Positions 1 through 9,340 are shown, counted from the first letter of the stretch. The stretch is DNA of 64,000 nt from CADEDV01 sp964437415 (GCA_964437415.1 CAYTGN010000004.1:124001-188000), one strand, 5' to 3'. Made by a program: numbers and translations. The notes: generated from the sequence alone by a model not told the origin.

Positions 1-1
1 T

Positions 2-214
2 GCCGACAAAGCCATCAGCCTGAAGTATAAGGATATTTACATCCCTTTTGCCAGCACCGGGTTTGCTTACCACCAAAAAAACGATCTCGAAGCGGCAAGG
101 CGCAATTTCGAACTAAGTATCCGCTATAATCCCACCTATGATTTCGCCATGTACTGGCTGATCAAGATCAAAGAAAAGCTGGAACCGGCGGAAAAAAAGC
201 CAACTAACAACTGA
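2..214 (+). CDS. C-terminal part of a tetratricopeptide-repeat (TPR) protein
   Basis: Only the last 70 residues are in the window; the frame is open to the left edge and ends with TGA at 212-214. The visible part resembles a TPR helix pair (aromatic and alanine residues in the usual spacing, 'GFAYHQKNDLEAARRNFELS', residues about 20-39) followed by a lysine-rich tail. TPR proteins act as protein-binding scaffolds. Its position 119 bases before ccmE and ccmF could mean a role in cytochrome c assembly, where TPR proteins such as CcmH/CcmI hold apocytochrome, but this is only inference from location. The family cannot be named from this fragment. Confidence 0.6.
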   Translation, partial: ADKAISLKYKDIYIPFASTGFAYHQKNDLEAARRNFELSIRYNPTYDFAMYWLIKIKEKLEPAEKKPTNN

Positions 215-307
215 TATGATCTTTTTCTGCTATTCAAGGGTTGGGCAGCCTGGGCTGGAAAAGGGGGAAAGATGATACACAGCACTCGGCTGTGATGCTT
301 TTTGGCC

Positions 308-315
308 TAACTTTG
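308..315 (+). promoter_or_regulatory. Bacteroidetes -7 promoter element before ccmE
   Basis: TAACTTTG matches TAnnTTTG in all fixed positions and lies 18 bases before the ccmE ATG at 334. No clear -33 TTTG is visible. It supports the start at 334 over the upstream in-frame ATG at 241. Confidence 0.5.
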
Positions 316-333
316 CCACGCAAAATACAGGCT

Positions 334-783
334 ATGAAAAAAATCCATATTATTCTGCTGGTGCTTATTGCGGGAGCCATTGCTGTGCTGATCGGTTTTT
401 TGAAAACTGCCAGCACTTATGATACCGTAGAAACGGCGATGAGCAAACCTGGCAAATTTGTACATGTGATAGCAAAATTAGACCTGAACCAGCCCGTGCA
501 ATATGATGCCATCAACAACCCCAACTATTTAAGTTTTACTGCTGTTGATTCTTTGGGTAAATCGGTGAAAGTGGTATATCGCAATTCCAAACCGGAAAAC
601 CTCGAGCACAGTGAACGATTGGTTTTAAAAGGTTCTTACCAGGATGAGAACGGACATTTTGAATGCAAAGAGATATTGATGAAATGCCCGTCCAAATACA
701 AAGACGACATGAAGGCGGCGGAAAAAAACATTCAAACCACATCGCAAAAAGACCCCGCTGAAACAACATCTGCTGAATATTAA
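334..783 (+). CDS. ccmE: cytochrome c maturation heme chaperone CcmE, CxxxY type
   Basis: CcmE is a membrane-anchored periplasmic heme chaperone that binds heme covalently and passes it to CcmF for attachment to apocytochrome c. The 149-residue product has one N-terminal membrane segment (about 5-23) and an OB-fold-like domain (about 30-120). The heme-binding motif, usually HxxxY in the context K-H-D-E-x-Y, is here K117-C118-P-S-K-Y122, so cysteine replaces histidine (codon 685-687). CxxxY CcmE proteins are known from archaea and some other bacteria (the 'System I*' variant). The start at 334 was chosen because it follows a -7 box and begins a clean signal anchor. ccmF follows after 10 bases, so the two are probably one operon. 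The C-terminal tail is polar and poorly conserved. Confidence 0.85.
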   Translation: MKKIHIILLVLIAGAIAVLIGFLKTASTYDTVETAMSKPGKFVHVIAKLDLNQPVQYDAINNPNYLSFTAVDSLGKSVKVVYRNSKPENLEHSERLVLKGSYQDENGHFECKEILMKCPSKYKDDMKAAEKNIQTTSQKDPAETTSAEY

Positions 784-793
784 TTGCTGAAGA

Positions 794-3382
794 ATGGATT
801 ATATCGGTGAGCATCTCCTGCCCGGTCAACTGGGACATTTCTTTATTGTGCTTTCGTTAGTTGCGTCTCTTGTGGCAACTGTGGCGTATTATTTAGCCAC
901 GACTGCCAAAACAGTGGATGCCACAGTGCATTGGAAAAAACTTGCCCGATATGCCTTTATTACCGAAGTAATTTCGGTGTTCGCCATCTTCGGCATTTTG
1001 TTTTATATCATCTACAATCACCTCTTTGAATATAAATATGCCTGGCAGCATAGCAGTCTTTCCTTAGAGTTCAAATACCTGCTTGCCTGTTTTTGGGAAG
1101 GACAGGAAGGAAGTTTTTTGCTGTGGAGCATCTGGCATTGTGTGTTGGGACTGGTGCTTATCCGCTGGTCAAAACAATGGGAAGCGCCGGTGATGACAGT
1201 GGTGAGTTTTGCACAGATGATTCTCGCCACTATGATCGCCGGTTTGTATGTGTTCGGGCAAAAGATCGGCTCCAACCCTTTCATCCTGCTGAGAGATTCC
1301 GGAGTGCTGGATAATGCGCCTGCTTTGCATGTCAACTTTGACATCACACAACCTTTGCGGCAGGATTATATGCTATCCATCAAAGATGGTAACGACCTGA
1401 ACCCCTTGCTTCAAAACTACTGGATGGTGATACACCCACCAGTTTTGTTTCTTGGCTTTGCCTCTACCATCATACCATTTGCATTTGCCATTGCTGGTTT
1501 ATGGACCAAAAAGTTTGGTGACTGGATAAAACCTGCATTACCATGGGCATTATTTGCAGCAGCCGTTTTAGGTGTAGGCATCATGATGGGCGCCATGTGG
1601 GCCTATGAATCCCTGACCTTTGGCGGCTATTGGGCATGGGACCCCGTGGAAAATGCGTCATTGGTGCCTTGGCTGATACTGATAGCAGGCATTCATACAT
1701 CGCTTATCTATAAGCATACCGGTCATTCGTTGCGGTCAACACACCTGTTCTTCATACTCAGTTTTATTTTCATTCTTTATTCCACTTATCTCACCCGCAG
1801 TGGTGTTTTGGGAGATTCATCTGTCCACTCCTTCACCGACCTTGGCATGAATGTGCAATTATACCTGTTGCTATTTTCCATTGTATGGGGCGGCGCCATT
1901 CTTGCAGCAAGGAATGTGAGAATGAAATGGATCACCGGCATCGCAGCAGCGGCAATCTTGTTGCTGTCATGGATCAGCGGTGGAGCATATATTGGTTTTA
2001 TGGCATTGCTGGCCGGTGTCGGTTTCATCATTTACCACATACAAACCCAGGTGCCCACCATTCATAAAGAAGAAAGCAGTTCTTCCCGTGAATTCTGGAT
2101 GTTCATCGGGGCACTTGTGTTTTTCCTGTCTGCCCTGCTCATCATCAGTATCACCTCACTGCCTGTTTTCAATAAAGTGTTTAAAGTGAACCTTGCTGGT
2201 CCGGAAAATGAAGAACATTTCTACAATCTTGTTCATGTCTTCATTGCCGTAATCATTGCGCTTCTCACCGCCGTCACGCAATATTTCCGCTACAAAGGGA
2301 CTCCCGGCAAAATCTTTTTCAAAAAAATTGCCATCCCCACTGTGATCGCCGTAGTGGCGGCAACATTGCTCGTAATTTTTTACAACATTGAGTTTTACAA
2401 AGAAGGCCCTGGTTTTCTTGGCGCCATCTGGCTTGCATTGGCGAGCAGCATCTATGCCGTCATCGCCAATGCCTCATATATTTGGATCGGTCTGAAAGGA
2501 AAATTAAGAATCGCAGGCGGTTCTGTATCGCATGTGGGTTTTGGTATGGTGCTGGCAGGCATACTGATCTCGGCGTCGAACAAAGAGATGCTATCCAAAA
2601 ACACCAGCGGCATCTTTATCAATTTTGGCAAAGACAGCCAGGAAAAACCCGGTGAGAACCTGACATTGGTGAAGGGTGTGAAAACAGATATGGGCAAATA
2701 CTGGGTGACCTATGAAAGTGATTCAGCCCACCCCAAAAAGCAATTATGGTTTTATAATATCCGCTTTCAGCGAAAAGACGGAAAAGAAGAATTTGTGCTG
2801 CAACCCAATGCTTTTATTAATTATAAAGGGAATGAAGGCCTGATGGCAAATCCTGATTCCCGTCATTATTTAGATCATGATGTATTTACCTATATCACTT
2901 CCCTGCCCGACCCTGAAAAGAGAGATGATACAGCCACTTTCCGCACCCATGCGCTGAAACCCGGCGATTCGCTATTTTATTCCAACGGGTTTATGATCCT
3001 TGAAGATGTGAAAACAAGCAATGATGTGCCGTCCGAAATTTTTGGCGAACAGGGAAGCCTTTATGAAACGCCGCTGAAAATCTATGCAAAAACCGGCTCT
3101 ATCTATTCTGTTACACCACGTCTGGCTTTTGCCAAAGGCGGATACATTGCCCTGCCCGACACCATCAATGCCGAAAGCATGATCCTGCAACTGCAAAAAG
3201 TGAATCCTGACAAAAGCATTGAACTGGCAGTGAAAGAGTCAGACAGCATCATGGAATATGTAACGCTGAAAGCCTACAAGTTCCCGATGATAAACCTGCT
3301 TTGGGCCGGTGTGGTTATCACCGCTATCGGCATCCTGATGAGCATGGTGCACCGGATCAGGCAAAACAGGAGGGTCTCGTAA
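794..3382 (+). CDS. ccmF: heme lyase CcmF/CcsA-family cytochrome c biogenesis protein
   Basis: CcmF takes heme from CcmE and ligates it to CxxCH motifs of apocytochrome c at the outer face of the inner membrane. The 862-residue protein has about 14 hydrophobic segments. The tryptophan-rich WWD heme-handling motif is near residues 277-293 (GGYWAWDPVENASLVPW), and an HPP motif lies near 214 (MVIHPPVLFLGF). A long soluble domain between about 620 and 830 precedes the last helix. It is longer than the E. coli protein (about 650 residues), mainly because of this late periplasmic domain. It lies 10 bases downstream of ccmE. No ccmABCD or ccmH genes are in the window. Confidence 0.9.
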   Translation: MDYIGEHLLPGQLGHFFIVLSLVASLVATVAYYLATTAKTVDATVHWKKLARYAFITEVISVFAIFGILFYIIYNHLFEYKYAWQHSSLSLEFKYLLACFWEGQEGSFLLWSIWHCVLGLVLIRWSKQWEAPVMTVVSFAQMILATMIAGLYVFGQKIGSNPFILLRDSGVLDNAPALHVNFDITQPLRQDYMLSIKDGNDLNPLLQNYWMVIHPPVLFLGFASTIIPFAFAIAGLWTKKFGDWIKPALPWALFAAAVLGVGIMMGAMWAYESLTFGGYWAWDPVENASLVPWLILIAGIHTSLIYKHTGHSLRSTHLFFILSFIFILYSTYLTRSGVLGDSSVHSFTDLGMNVQLYLLLFSIVWGGAILAARNVRMKWITGIAAAAILLLSWISGGAYIGFMALLAGVGFIIYHIQTQVPTIHKEESSSSREFWMFIGALVFFLSALLIISITSLPVFNKVFKVNLAGPENEEHFYNLVHVFIAVIIALLTAVTQYFRYKGTPGKIFFKKIAIPTVIAVVAATLLVIFYNIEFYKEGPGFLGAIWLALASSIYAVIANASYIWIGLKGKLRIAGGSVSHVGFGMVLAGILISASNKEMLSKNTSGIFINFGKDSQEKPGENLTLVKGVKTDMGKYWVTYESDSAHPKKQLWFYNIRFQRKDGKEEFVLQPNAFINYKGNEGLMANPDSRHYLDHDVFTYITSLPDPEKRDDTATFRTHALKPGDSLFYSNGFMILEDVKTSNDVPSEIFGEQGSLYETPLKIYAKTGSIYSVTPRLAFAKGGYIALPDTINAESMILQLQKVNPDKSIELAVKESDSIMEYVTLKAYKFPMINLLWAGVVITAIGILMSMVHRIRQNRRVS

Positions 3383-3453
3383 AAACCCGTTTTGCAGCAT
3401 TGCCATACAGCGTTTTCAGCCTTCCGTTTGTCAATTCATGTGAAATGCGCCGG

Positions 3454-3461
3454 TAAATTTG
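3454..3461 (+). promoter_or_regulatory. Bacteroidetes -7 promoter element before the DUF4294 gene
   Basis: TAAATTTG, a full TAnnTTTG match, ends 15 bases before the ATG at 3476. A TTTG at 3427-3430 could be the -33 element, with a spacer a little longer than usual (23 bases). Confidence 0.5.
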
Positions 3462-3475
3462 TAATTTCAGGAGCC

Positions 3476-4180
3476 ATGAAAATGTCAGCGACATATTGCC
3501 GTCTTTCTTTGCTGGCGCTGCTTTGCCTGTGCGGCAGCATGACCTCCCACTCACAGATCATTGGTCCGGAAAGAGAAGACAGCATTTATGCCATGCCTTC
3601 GTATGAAGAAATTTCTAAAAGATGGGGACCTAACGATACCATCATAGTACCTGCCATCTGGTTCCGCAATGAAATGATGTCGTATAAAGAATTAGGAATG
3701 GTGTGGGTAGGTAATTTGTCGGGAAAGAAATTAGATAAGTTCGTGCAGGAGTGGACAAGGCTGCGGAATGCTGTGTATGTCACCTACCCGTATGCAAGGA
3801 TCGCCGGTGTTACGATCAATGACATCAATGCAGAACTTACAGATGTGAAAGACAAGAAAAAAAGGAAGGAGTATATCAAAACAAGAGAAAAAGAACTGAA
3901 AAAACAATTTGCCGACCCCCTCACCAATCTTTCCGTTTACCAGGGCAAGGTGCTGATGAAACTCATCAACCGGCAAACGGGAAATAACTGCTACGAAATA
4001 CTGAAAGAATACAAGGGCGGATTGAATGCCCGTTTTTATCAAACCGTCGCTTTCTTTGTTGGCGGCAACCTGAAACAAGACTGGAACATCAAAGATAAAA
4101 CGGACCGGCAAATAGAAAATTTCGTTAAAGAAATTGACGGCATGTGGTATGGCTCCCCTTACCTGCCTGCCAGCCATTAA
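3476..4180 (+). CDS. DUF4294 family protein, exported
   Basis: The 234-residue product has a signal peptide (hydrophobic core about 10-22, ending near S-H-S-Q) and a DUF4294 domain, a Bacteroidota family of unknown function. After the signal sequence it is rich in charged residues, with a lysine/arginine-rich helix around the middle (D-K-K-K-R-K-E) and a C-terminal half that may be helical. The start at 3476 fits the -7 box at 3454; a second ATG at 3482 is also possible, and the upstream in-frame start at 3392 would precede the promoter. bshB1 follows after 114 bases. No function can be given. Confidence 0.7.
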   Translation: MKMSATYCRLSLLALLCLCGSMTSHSQIIGPEREDSIYAMPSYEEISKRWGPNDTIIVPAIWFRNEMMSYKELGMVWVGNLSGKKLDKFVQEWTRLRNAVYVTYPYARIAGVTINDINAELTDVKDKKKRKEYIKTREKELKKQFADPLTNLSVYQGKVLMKLINRQTGNNCYEILKEYKGGLNARFYQTVAFFVGGNLKQDWNIKDKTDRQIENFVKEIDGMWYGSPYLPASH

Positions 4181-4294
4181 TAGCTCACTCATTCATCTTT
4201 TCCCTTCTCACCTCTTTGTTTATCTTTAGCCCTGTCAAATACCGGTATTGCAGCTTTTCATCATCGCCGGCAAGTATAACAAGAAATAAAAAAC

Positions 4295-5032
4295 ATGAAA
4301 CTCGATATTCTCGCCATTGGTGTTCACCCTGATGATGTGGAACTGGGCTGTTCCGGCACACTCATCAATGAAATAAAAAGAGGAAAGAAGGCTGGCATCA
4401 TTGACCTGACACAGGGAGAGCTTGGTACAAGAGGAACCATCGAAACCCGCTACGAAGAAGCATCAAAGGCAGCGATGATTATGGGTGTGCATGTAAGAGA
4501 AAACCTGAAAATGCGGGATGGCTTTTTTAAGAATGATGAAGAACACCAGTTGCAACTGATCAGTGCCATCCGCAAATACCAGCCGGATATTGTTATTGCC
4601 AATGTGCTGCACGACCGTCACCCCGACCATGGCCGTGCCGGCAAGATGATAGCAGATTGTTGCTACCTGTCAGGCCTTGTGAAGATCGAAACCAGGGATG
4701 AAAAAGGCGACCTGCAGCCCCGCTGGCGGCCGGCTTATGTGCTGCACTATCTGCAGGACTGGTATCATGAACCCGATCTGCTGGTAGATATTTCTGATGT
4801 GTTTGACCAACGTATGGAAGCAGTTAAGGCCTATGGCACCCAATTTCATACTTCCGGCGAAAGCGCCGAAGGGCCTCAAACCTATATTTCCACCCCTGAT
4901 TTTTTAGAAAGTATCGTAGCCCGTGCCCGGATGCTGGGCAAACGCATCGGAGTAAAATATGCAGAGGGGTTCATCAGCGAGAAAAAGATTGGAATCCGGA
5001 ACCTGGATGCCCTGGTGCAGGTGGAAACATGA
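4295..5032 (+). CDS. bshB1: bacillithiol biosynthesis deacetylase BshB1
   Basis: BshB1 removes the acetyl group from GlcNAc-malate to give GlcN-malate, the second step of bacillithiol synthesis, in the cytoplasm. The 245-residue product is a full-length PIG-L/LmbE-family deacetylase. The zinc site is visible: H11, D14 (motif HPDD, 11-14) and H112, with D13 as the expected general base and H109 in R-H-P-D-H nearby. The conserved G-E-L-G-T-R-G stretch lies at 41-47. Start: ATG at 4295 opens directly into the first beta strand (MKLDILAIGVHPDD). bshA and bshC are not in the window. A DinB-type protein at 47295 could be a bacillithiol-dependent enzyme of the same cell. Confidence 0.9.
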   Translation: MKLDILAIGVHPDDVELGCSGTLINEIKRGKKAGIIDLTQGELGTRGTIETRYEEASKAAMIMGVHVRENLKMRDGFFKNDEEHQLQLISAIRKYQPDIVIANVLHDRHPDHGRAGKMIADCCYLSGLVKIETRDEKGDLQPRWRPAYVLHYLQDWYHEPDLLVDISDVFDQRMEAVKAYGTQFHTSGESAEGPQTYISTPDFLESIVARARMLGKRIGVKYAEGFISEKKIGIRNLDALVQVET

Positions 5033-5100
5033 CAGAGATTAAGAAATAACTACTACACAATTTTTGGCTAAAATGAATGCTGTATTTCGCCAATAAAATA

Positions 5101-5108
5101 TACCTTTG
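5101..5108 (+). promoter_or_regulatory. Bacteroidetes -7 promoter element before the desaturase
   Basis: TACCTTTG, a full TAnnTTTG match, 32 bases before the ATG at 5141. Confidence 0.5.
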
Positions 5109-5140
5109 CTCATTCGCAACACACACATTTTCACTGACCC

Positions 5141-6208
5141 ATGACGATACCTAAATTTTCAAATGTTTCCCAATCCTTTCATGCAGAGTTAAAAAAAAGG
5201 ATCGCCTCTTATTTTGAGGAGTCTGGAAAGTCAACGACCGGCAACTACAGCCTTTTTATCAAAGCAGCTTTACTGGTCACCTCATTCCTGTTCGTTTATA
5301 TTCATCTTGTTTTTTTTACTCCTGTTGTGTGGCTGGCCATTCTGGAATGTGTGGTGCTGGGTGGTCTCACCGCCGCCATCGGTTTCAATGTAATGCATGA
5401 TGGCGCACATGGCAGTTTTAGCCGCTACAAATGGGTGAATGAACTTGCGGCAATTTCCGTCAACTTTCTTGGCGCCAACAATTTCATGTGGAAGACAAAG
5501 CATAATGTGATTCACCATGCTTATACCAATGTGGATGGAGTGGATGATGACATTGACGCCAAGCCTGTACTTCGTCTTTGCGAAACACAGAAATATTACC
5601 AGATACACCGCTACCAGCATTGGTATTTCTGGGCAGCCTACTCACTGCTCTATATCTGGTGGGTGTTTGTCACCGACTACAAAAAATATTTTACAAAAAG
5701 GATAGGGCCGATGCCTATCAAGAAAATGGGTGCATGGGACCATATCTCATTCTGGCTCTTCAAATTGGTTCATGCATTTCTCTTTATTGCACTTCCCATT
5801 TACCAGCTTGGTTTTATGTATTGGCTGGTGGGTTTCCTGGTTGCCGGGCTGTTTGCAGGTTTTGTACTCAGCATCGTTTTTCAACTGGCGCATACTGTGG
5901 AGCATACACATTTTCCTGTTGCTAATGTAGAAACAGGAAAAATGGAAGATGAATGGGCCATTCACCAGCTAAAAACAACGGCCAATTTTGCCACACGTAA
6001 CCGTTTTATTTCCTGGTGGGTGGGCGGACTTAATTTCCAGATCGAACATCACCTGTTTCCTAAAATATCTCATGTGCATTACCCGGCCATCAGCCGGATC
6101 ATCAAAAAAGCCTGTGCTGATTTTGGCATCCCCTATATCGAATACCCGAAAATGAGGCTGGCAGTGGCATCGCATGTTTCCTACCTGAAACATTTAAGCC
6201 GTAAGTAG
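5141..6208 (+). CDS. membrane fatty acid desaturase (acyl-CoA/acyl-lipid type)
   Basis: This is a di-iron membrane desaturase that introduces a double bond into fatty acyl chains, probably adjusting membrane fluidity. The 355-residue protein has all three histidine boxes: H86DGAH90, H121NVIHH126 and Q300IEHH304. The glutamine in the last box (QxxHH) is typical of acyl-CoA and front-end desaturases, but no fused cytochrome b5 domain is present. Four or more membrane helices surround the boxes (about 38-60, 62-82, 160-178, 205-250). It stands alone between bshB1 and the ureohydrolase run, with its own promoter box. The exact double-bond position cannot be read from sequence. Confidence 0.85.
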   Translation: MTIPKFSNVSQSFHAELKKRIASYFEESGKSTTGNYSLFIKAALLVTSFLFVYIHLVFFTPVVWLAILECVVLGGLTAAIGFNVMHDGAHGSFSRYKWVNELAAISVNFLGANNFMWKTKHNVIHHAYTNVDGVDDDIDAKPVLRLCETQKYYQIHRYQHWYFWAAYSLLYIWWVFVTDYKKYFTKRIGPMPIKKMGAWDHISFWLFKLVHAFLFIALPIYQLGFMYWLVGFLVAGLFAGFVLSIVFQLAHTVEHTHFPVANVETGKMEDEWAIHQLKTTANFATRNRFISWWVGGLNFQIEHHLFPKISHVHYPAISRIIKKACADFGIPYIEYPKMRLAVASHVSYLKHLSRK

Positions 6209-6390
6209 ATTAAGAGTAGAAAAGGAGACAATAAGGAGTCATTGAGGAACCTCTCAGTGAACAGGATGCCTTTTATGCCGCATAAACGATTGCACTAAAC
6301 GGATGGCCTTTTTGCATCTACACTTTCTCTCTTTTACTACTTTAACCTCTAAGCCTTCTAACTTATATTTTGCCACCCCGCCAAACCCGT

Positions 6391-6398
6391 TTAATTTG
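6391..6398 (+). promoter_or_regulatory. near-match -7 promoter element before the ureohydrolase run
   Basis: TTAATTTG matches TAnnTTTG at seven of eight positions (second base T) and lies 24 bases before the ATG at 6423. The 214-base gap 6209-6422 shows no other clear element. Confidence 0.3.
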
Positions 6399-6422
6399 CA
6401 CCGTTTTTTATAATTGTGTGTT

Positions 6423-7466
6423 ATGGTTGATCTGCAAGATTATGACCCGAACAGTGTCAGTAATCCCAACAACAACATCTTTGGCCTTCCTACCCAGGAA
6501 GATGATGCCCGGCTAATCCTTCTGCCCGTTCCCTGGGAAGTGACGGTTAGTTATGGTATGGGAACAGCCCGTGCACCGGAGGCGATCTTCAAAGCCAGTA
6601 TGCATGTTGATCTTTTTGACCCCGAAGTGCCGGATGGCTGGAAACAGGGTTTCTATCTTCGCCCTGTTGACCGGAAAGTGCTGATGAAAAGCGATTACCT
6701 GCGAAAAGAAGCCGAACTGTATATTGATTATATCTCTAAAGGCGAAGAACTGGCAGCAAACCAGTTCATGTGTAAGACCCTGAAAGATGTAAACGAAGGC
6801 GGCATTTTTTTGAATACCTGGGTATATGACCAGGCCAAAGCATTGCTGGATAAAAACAAATTAGTGGGACTTGTTGGCGGTGATCATAGTGTGCCGCTCG
6901 GTTTTATGAAAGCGATCGGTGAAAAGCATGGTGCATTTGGCATTTTGCAGGTTGATGCTCACTGCGATCTGCGGGAATCGTATGAAGGTTTCAATTATTC
7001 TCATGCAAGCATCATGTACAATGCCCTGGAAGAAGTGCCGCAAATAGAAAGACTGGTGCAGGTGGGTATCCGCGACTACAGCCAAGGTGAATGGGATTAT
7101 ATCCGCAACAGTAATTACAAGATCATCACTTATTTTGACAAAGAAATAAAGACCCGCCAGTTTGAAGGAGAAACATGGAAACATATTACTGAAGAAATTG
7201 TGAGCAAGCTTCCGCAAAAAGTATATATCAGTTTTGATATCGACGGACTTGACCGCAAACTGTGTCCGCATACCGGCACCCCGGTGCCCGGAGGTTTTGA
7301 ACTTGCTGAAGTATTTTTCATTTTCCGGAAAGTAATAGAAAGCGGCCGCCAGATCATTGGTTTCGATCTTTGCGAAGTGGGCATCAGCGACAGCGACTGG
7401 AATGCCAATGTAGGGGCAAGGGTTTTATTCAAACTCTGTAATTTATTGGTAGCAAGTAACAGTTAA
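6423..7466 (+). CDS. ureohydrolase (arginase/agmatinase/formimidoylglutamase family)
   Basis: Family members hydrolyse guanidino or formimino compounds with a binuclear manganese centre. The 347-residue product (from ATG 6423) keeps all metal ligands: H155 in GGDHS, D178, H180 and D182 in DAHCD, and D272 and D274 in SFDIDGLD. The motif TGTPVPGG follows. Substrate cannot be decided: agmatine, arginine and formiminoglutamate hydrolases share these motifs. An in-frame TTG at 6414 exists, but ATG at 6423 is preferred. It is first in a run of five same-strand genes; the next gene starts 1 base after its stop, so they are probably cotranscribed. Confidence 0.85.
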   Translation: MVDLQDYDPNSVSNPNNNIFGLPTQEDDARLILLPVPWEVTVSYGMGTARAPEAIFKASMHVDLFDPEVPDGWKQGFYLRPVDRKVLMKSDYLRKEAELYIDYISKGEELAANQFMCKTLKDVNEGGIFLNTWVYDQAKALLDKNKLVGLVGGDHSVPLGFMKAIGEKHGAFGILQVDAHCDLRESYEGFNYSHASIMYNALEEVPQIERLVQVGIRDYSQGEWDYIRNSNYKIITYFDKEIKTRQFEGETWKHITEEIVSKLPQKVYISFDIDGLDRKLCPHTGTPVPGGFELAEVFFIFRKVIESGRQIIGFDLCEVGISDSDWNANVGARVLFKLCNLLVASNS

Positions 7467-7467
7467 G

Positions 7468-8013
7468 ATGCAGAAATTTGAACTGGTATTAAGGAATGAG
7501 AAGCTGAAACTGTATGATCGTTTTGCGATTCTTCTTTTCATACTAAATGCAGTTGCGATTTGCCTTTTCCTTTATTACAAATATGAGAGCATCTCTGAAA
7601 ATCCTTTGTCACTTGCCTGTGCCGGAACTGCGCTATTGATGCTAACTTTCTTTGTTTTTCTTCCTGCAAGGTCAAAAAACAAAAACATTTTTCTGCTTGC
7701 TGCTGCTCCCGTTACGTTGTATTGGGTGGTGATCGGCTACTGGTGGGTTGGTATTATTCTTGGTTTTCTCTTTTTCTTCTACAATGTGGCGAAAAGACCG
7801 CTTTGTGTGAGTATAACCAGCGAAAAGGTTATTTACCCTTCTTTCCCGAAACGAGAAATCACCTGGGAACAATTGTCAAATGTTATTCTTAAAGATGGAC
7901 TATTGACGATTGACTTTAAGAACAACAGGATCATTCAGCAATCAGTAGAAGTATCGGCTAAACCAATAAATGAGCAGGAATTTAACGACTTTTGCAAAGC
8001 ACAAATGACCTGA
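7468..8013 (+). CDS. small membrane protein of unknown function
   Basis: The 181-residue product was not recognised. It has a short basic N-terminus (MQKFELVLRNEKLKLYDR), two to four hydrophobic helices (about 20-38, 48-66, 72-90, 92-108), and a C-terminal soluble part of about 70 residues that reads like a small beta-rich domain (S-I-T-S-E-K-V-I-Y-P... I-T-W-E-Q-L... L-T-I-D-F-K-N-N), similar in outline to PH-like domains of bacterial membrane proteins. It starts 1 base after the ureohydrolase stop and ends 16 bases before the radical SAM gene, so it is probably translated from the same transcript. Confidence 0.65.
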   Translation: MQKFELVLRNEKLKLYDRFAILLFILNAVAICLFLYYKYESISENPLSLACAGTALLMLTFFVFLPARSKNKNIFLLAAAPVTLYWVVIGYWWVGIILGFLFFFYNVAKRPLCVSITSEKVIYPSFPKREITWEQLSNVILKDGLLTIDFKNNRIIQQSVEVSAKPINEQEFNDFCKAQMT

Positions 8014-8029
8014 TAACCAACATCACACT

Positions 8030-9340
8030 ATGACCCTCTCTCATTCACCATACATCCTCTATTCTGACGGCAAAGGCAACATCTTTGAAGACACATCACT
8101 CTATGCCACCGGGAGAAGCGGATGGGATGCATTGCCCGTTCCAAAGGATGAATGGATCGAATTACCTGACGGCGGCTCTTTATATGAACTGCCCGGCAGA
8201 AGGGGTATCGGCATTGATGTAAAGACAGGTGAAATGCGTTTGTGCGAAAAAGGCTGGGCCGTGGCCGCATTTATTCCGCCTGCTCATACAGGATACTATC
8301 TCGCTGCCTATGAAACAGCGCCGGATGCGCCAACACTTCCTTTGTTTTGCTATACAGCGGCGGGCTGGCATGATGATAAATTTTATGTGCCCGCAACAAG
8401 AATAGAACCGGATATAAGACAGGATTGCGCCGGGTATGATCAAAAGAAAGTGAAAGACGGTGTTAGGCTTTTGCAAAAGCATTATCCTCACAACCGCCTC
8501 GTTGAACACCTGACGAATAATTGTGCCCTCACCTATCATTGCCCGGCAGCAAGAAATTTTTCATTGGGCAGATGGGAATGCCCTGTGCCGGTTTCACCAG
8601 CCTGCAATGCCAATTGTGTGGGCTGTATTTCTTTGCAACCGGATGAAGAACCTATTGTATCAACACAGGACCGTCTGACGTTTAAACCAACTCCTGAAGA
8701 AATTGTAGAGTTCACCGTTCCGCACCTGGAACAAGCCCCCTATCCTATCATCAGTTTTGGACAGGGCTGCGAAGGTGAGCCGTTGCTGATGTGGGAAACC
8801 ATCCGTGATGCCATTATAGAAATAAGAAAACATACAGATAAAGGCAGCATCAATATCAACACCAATGGCTCTAAGCCGGACGCAGTGAAAGCATTGTGCG
8901 AAGCAGGATTGGATTCCATTCGTGTCAGTACCAACTCGGCAAGAAGAGAAATCTACATGCCGTATTATCGTCCCAACAATTACGATTTTGTTGATATTGT
9001 GGAAAGCCTGAAAGTGGTCAACTCCTTTGGTGGCTGGACCTCTATCAACTATTTTGTTTTTCCGGGTATGACCGACAGTGTATCCGAATACGAAGCATTG
9101 CGCAAACTCATTAAAGAAACAGGGTTGAAGATGATACAGTGGCGCAATTTCAATATTGACCCTGACTGGTATCTTGGCAAGATCGGTGTAACAGATACAG
9201 GAGAATGTTTAGGAGTGAAACAACTGCAGCAACTGATCCGTGAAGAATTCCCCGGCCTGAAGTATGGTTATTTCAATCCGCCGATGGAACGCATCAGGGG
9301 GAAATTTGAATTGGACTTTGCACATGCTCCTAACCCCTGA
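8030..9340 (+). CDS. radical SAM enzyme of unknown function
   Basis: Radical SAM enzymes use a [4Fe-4S] cluster and S-adenosylmethionine to start radical reactions. The 436-residue product has the cluster motif CxxxCxxC at C192, C196 and C199 (C-N-A-N-C-V-G-C), later than usual, after an N-terminal extension of about 180 residues of unknown fold. That extension contains further cysteines and histidines (for example N-C-A-L-T-Y-H-C-P just before the motif), which might bind a second cluster. A TIM-barrel-like region follows, with S-F-G-Q-G-C-E-G-E-P near 240 as the likely SAM-binding GGE-like motif and N-I-N-T-N-G near 285. No SPASM domain is obvious. It lies between a ureohydrolase/membrane protein pair and two exporters, suggesting a shared small-molecule role, which is inference only. 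Confidence 0.8.
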   Translation: MTLSHSPYILYSDGKGNIFEDTSLYATGRSGWDALPVPKDEWIELPDGGSLYELPGRRGIGIDVKTGEMRLCEKGWAVAAFIPPAHTGYYLAAYETAPDAPTLPLFCYTAAGWHDDKFYVPATRIEPDIRQDCAGYDQKKVKDGVRLLQKHYPHNRLVEHLTNNCALTYHCPAARNFSLGRWECPVPVSPACNANCVGCISLQPDEEPIVSTQDRLTFKPTPEEIVEFTVPHLEQAPYPIISFGQGCEGEPLLMWETIRDAIIEIRKHTDKGSININTNGSKPDAVKALCEAGLDSIRVSTNSARREIYMPYYRPNNYDFVDIVESLKVVNSFGGWTSINYFVFPGMTDSVSEYEALRKLIKETGLKMIQWRNFNIDPDWYLGKIGVTDTGECLGVKQLQQLIREEFPGLKYGYFNPPMERIRGKFELDFAHAPNP

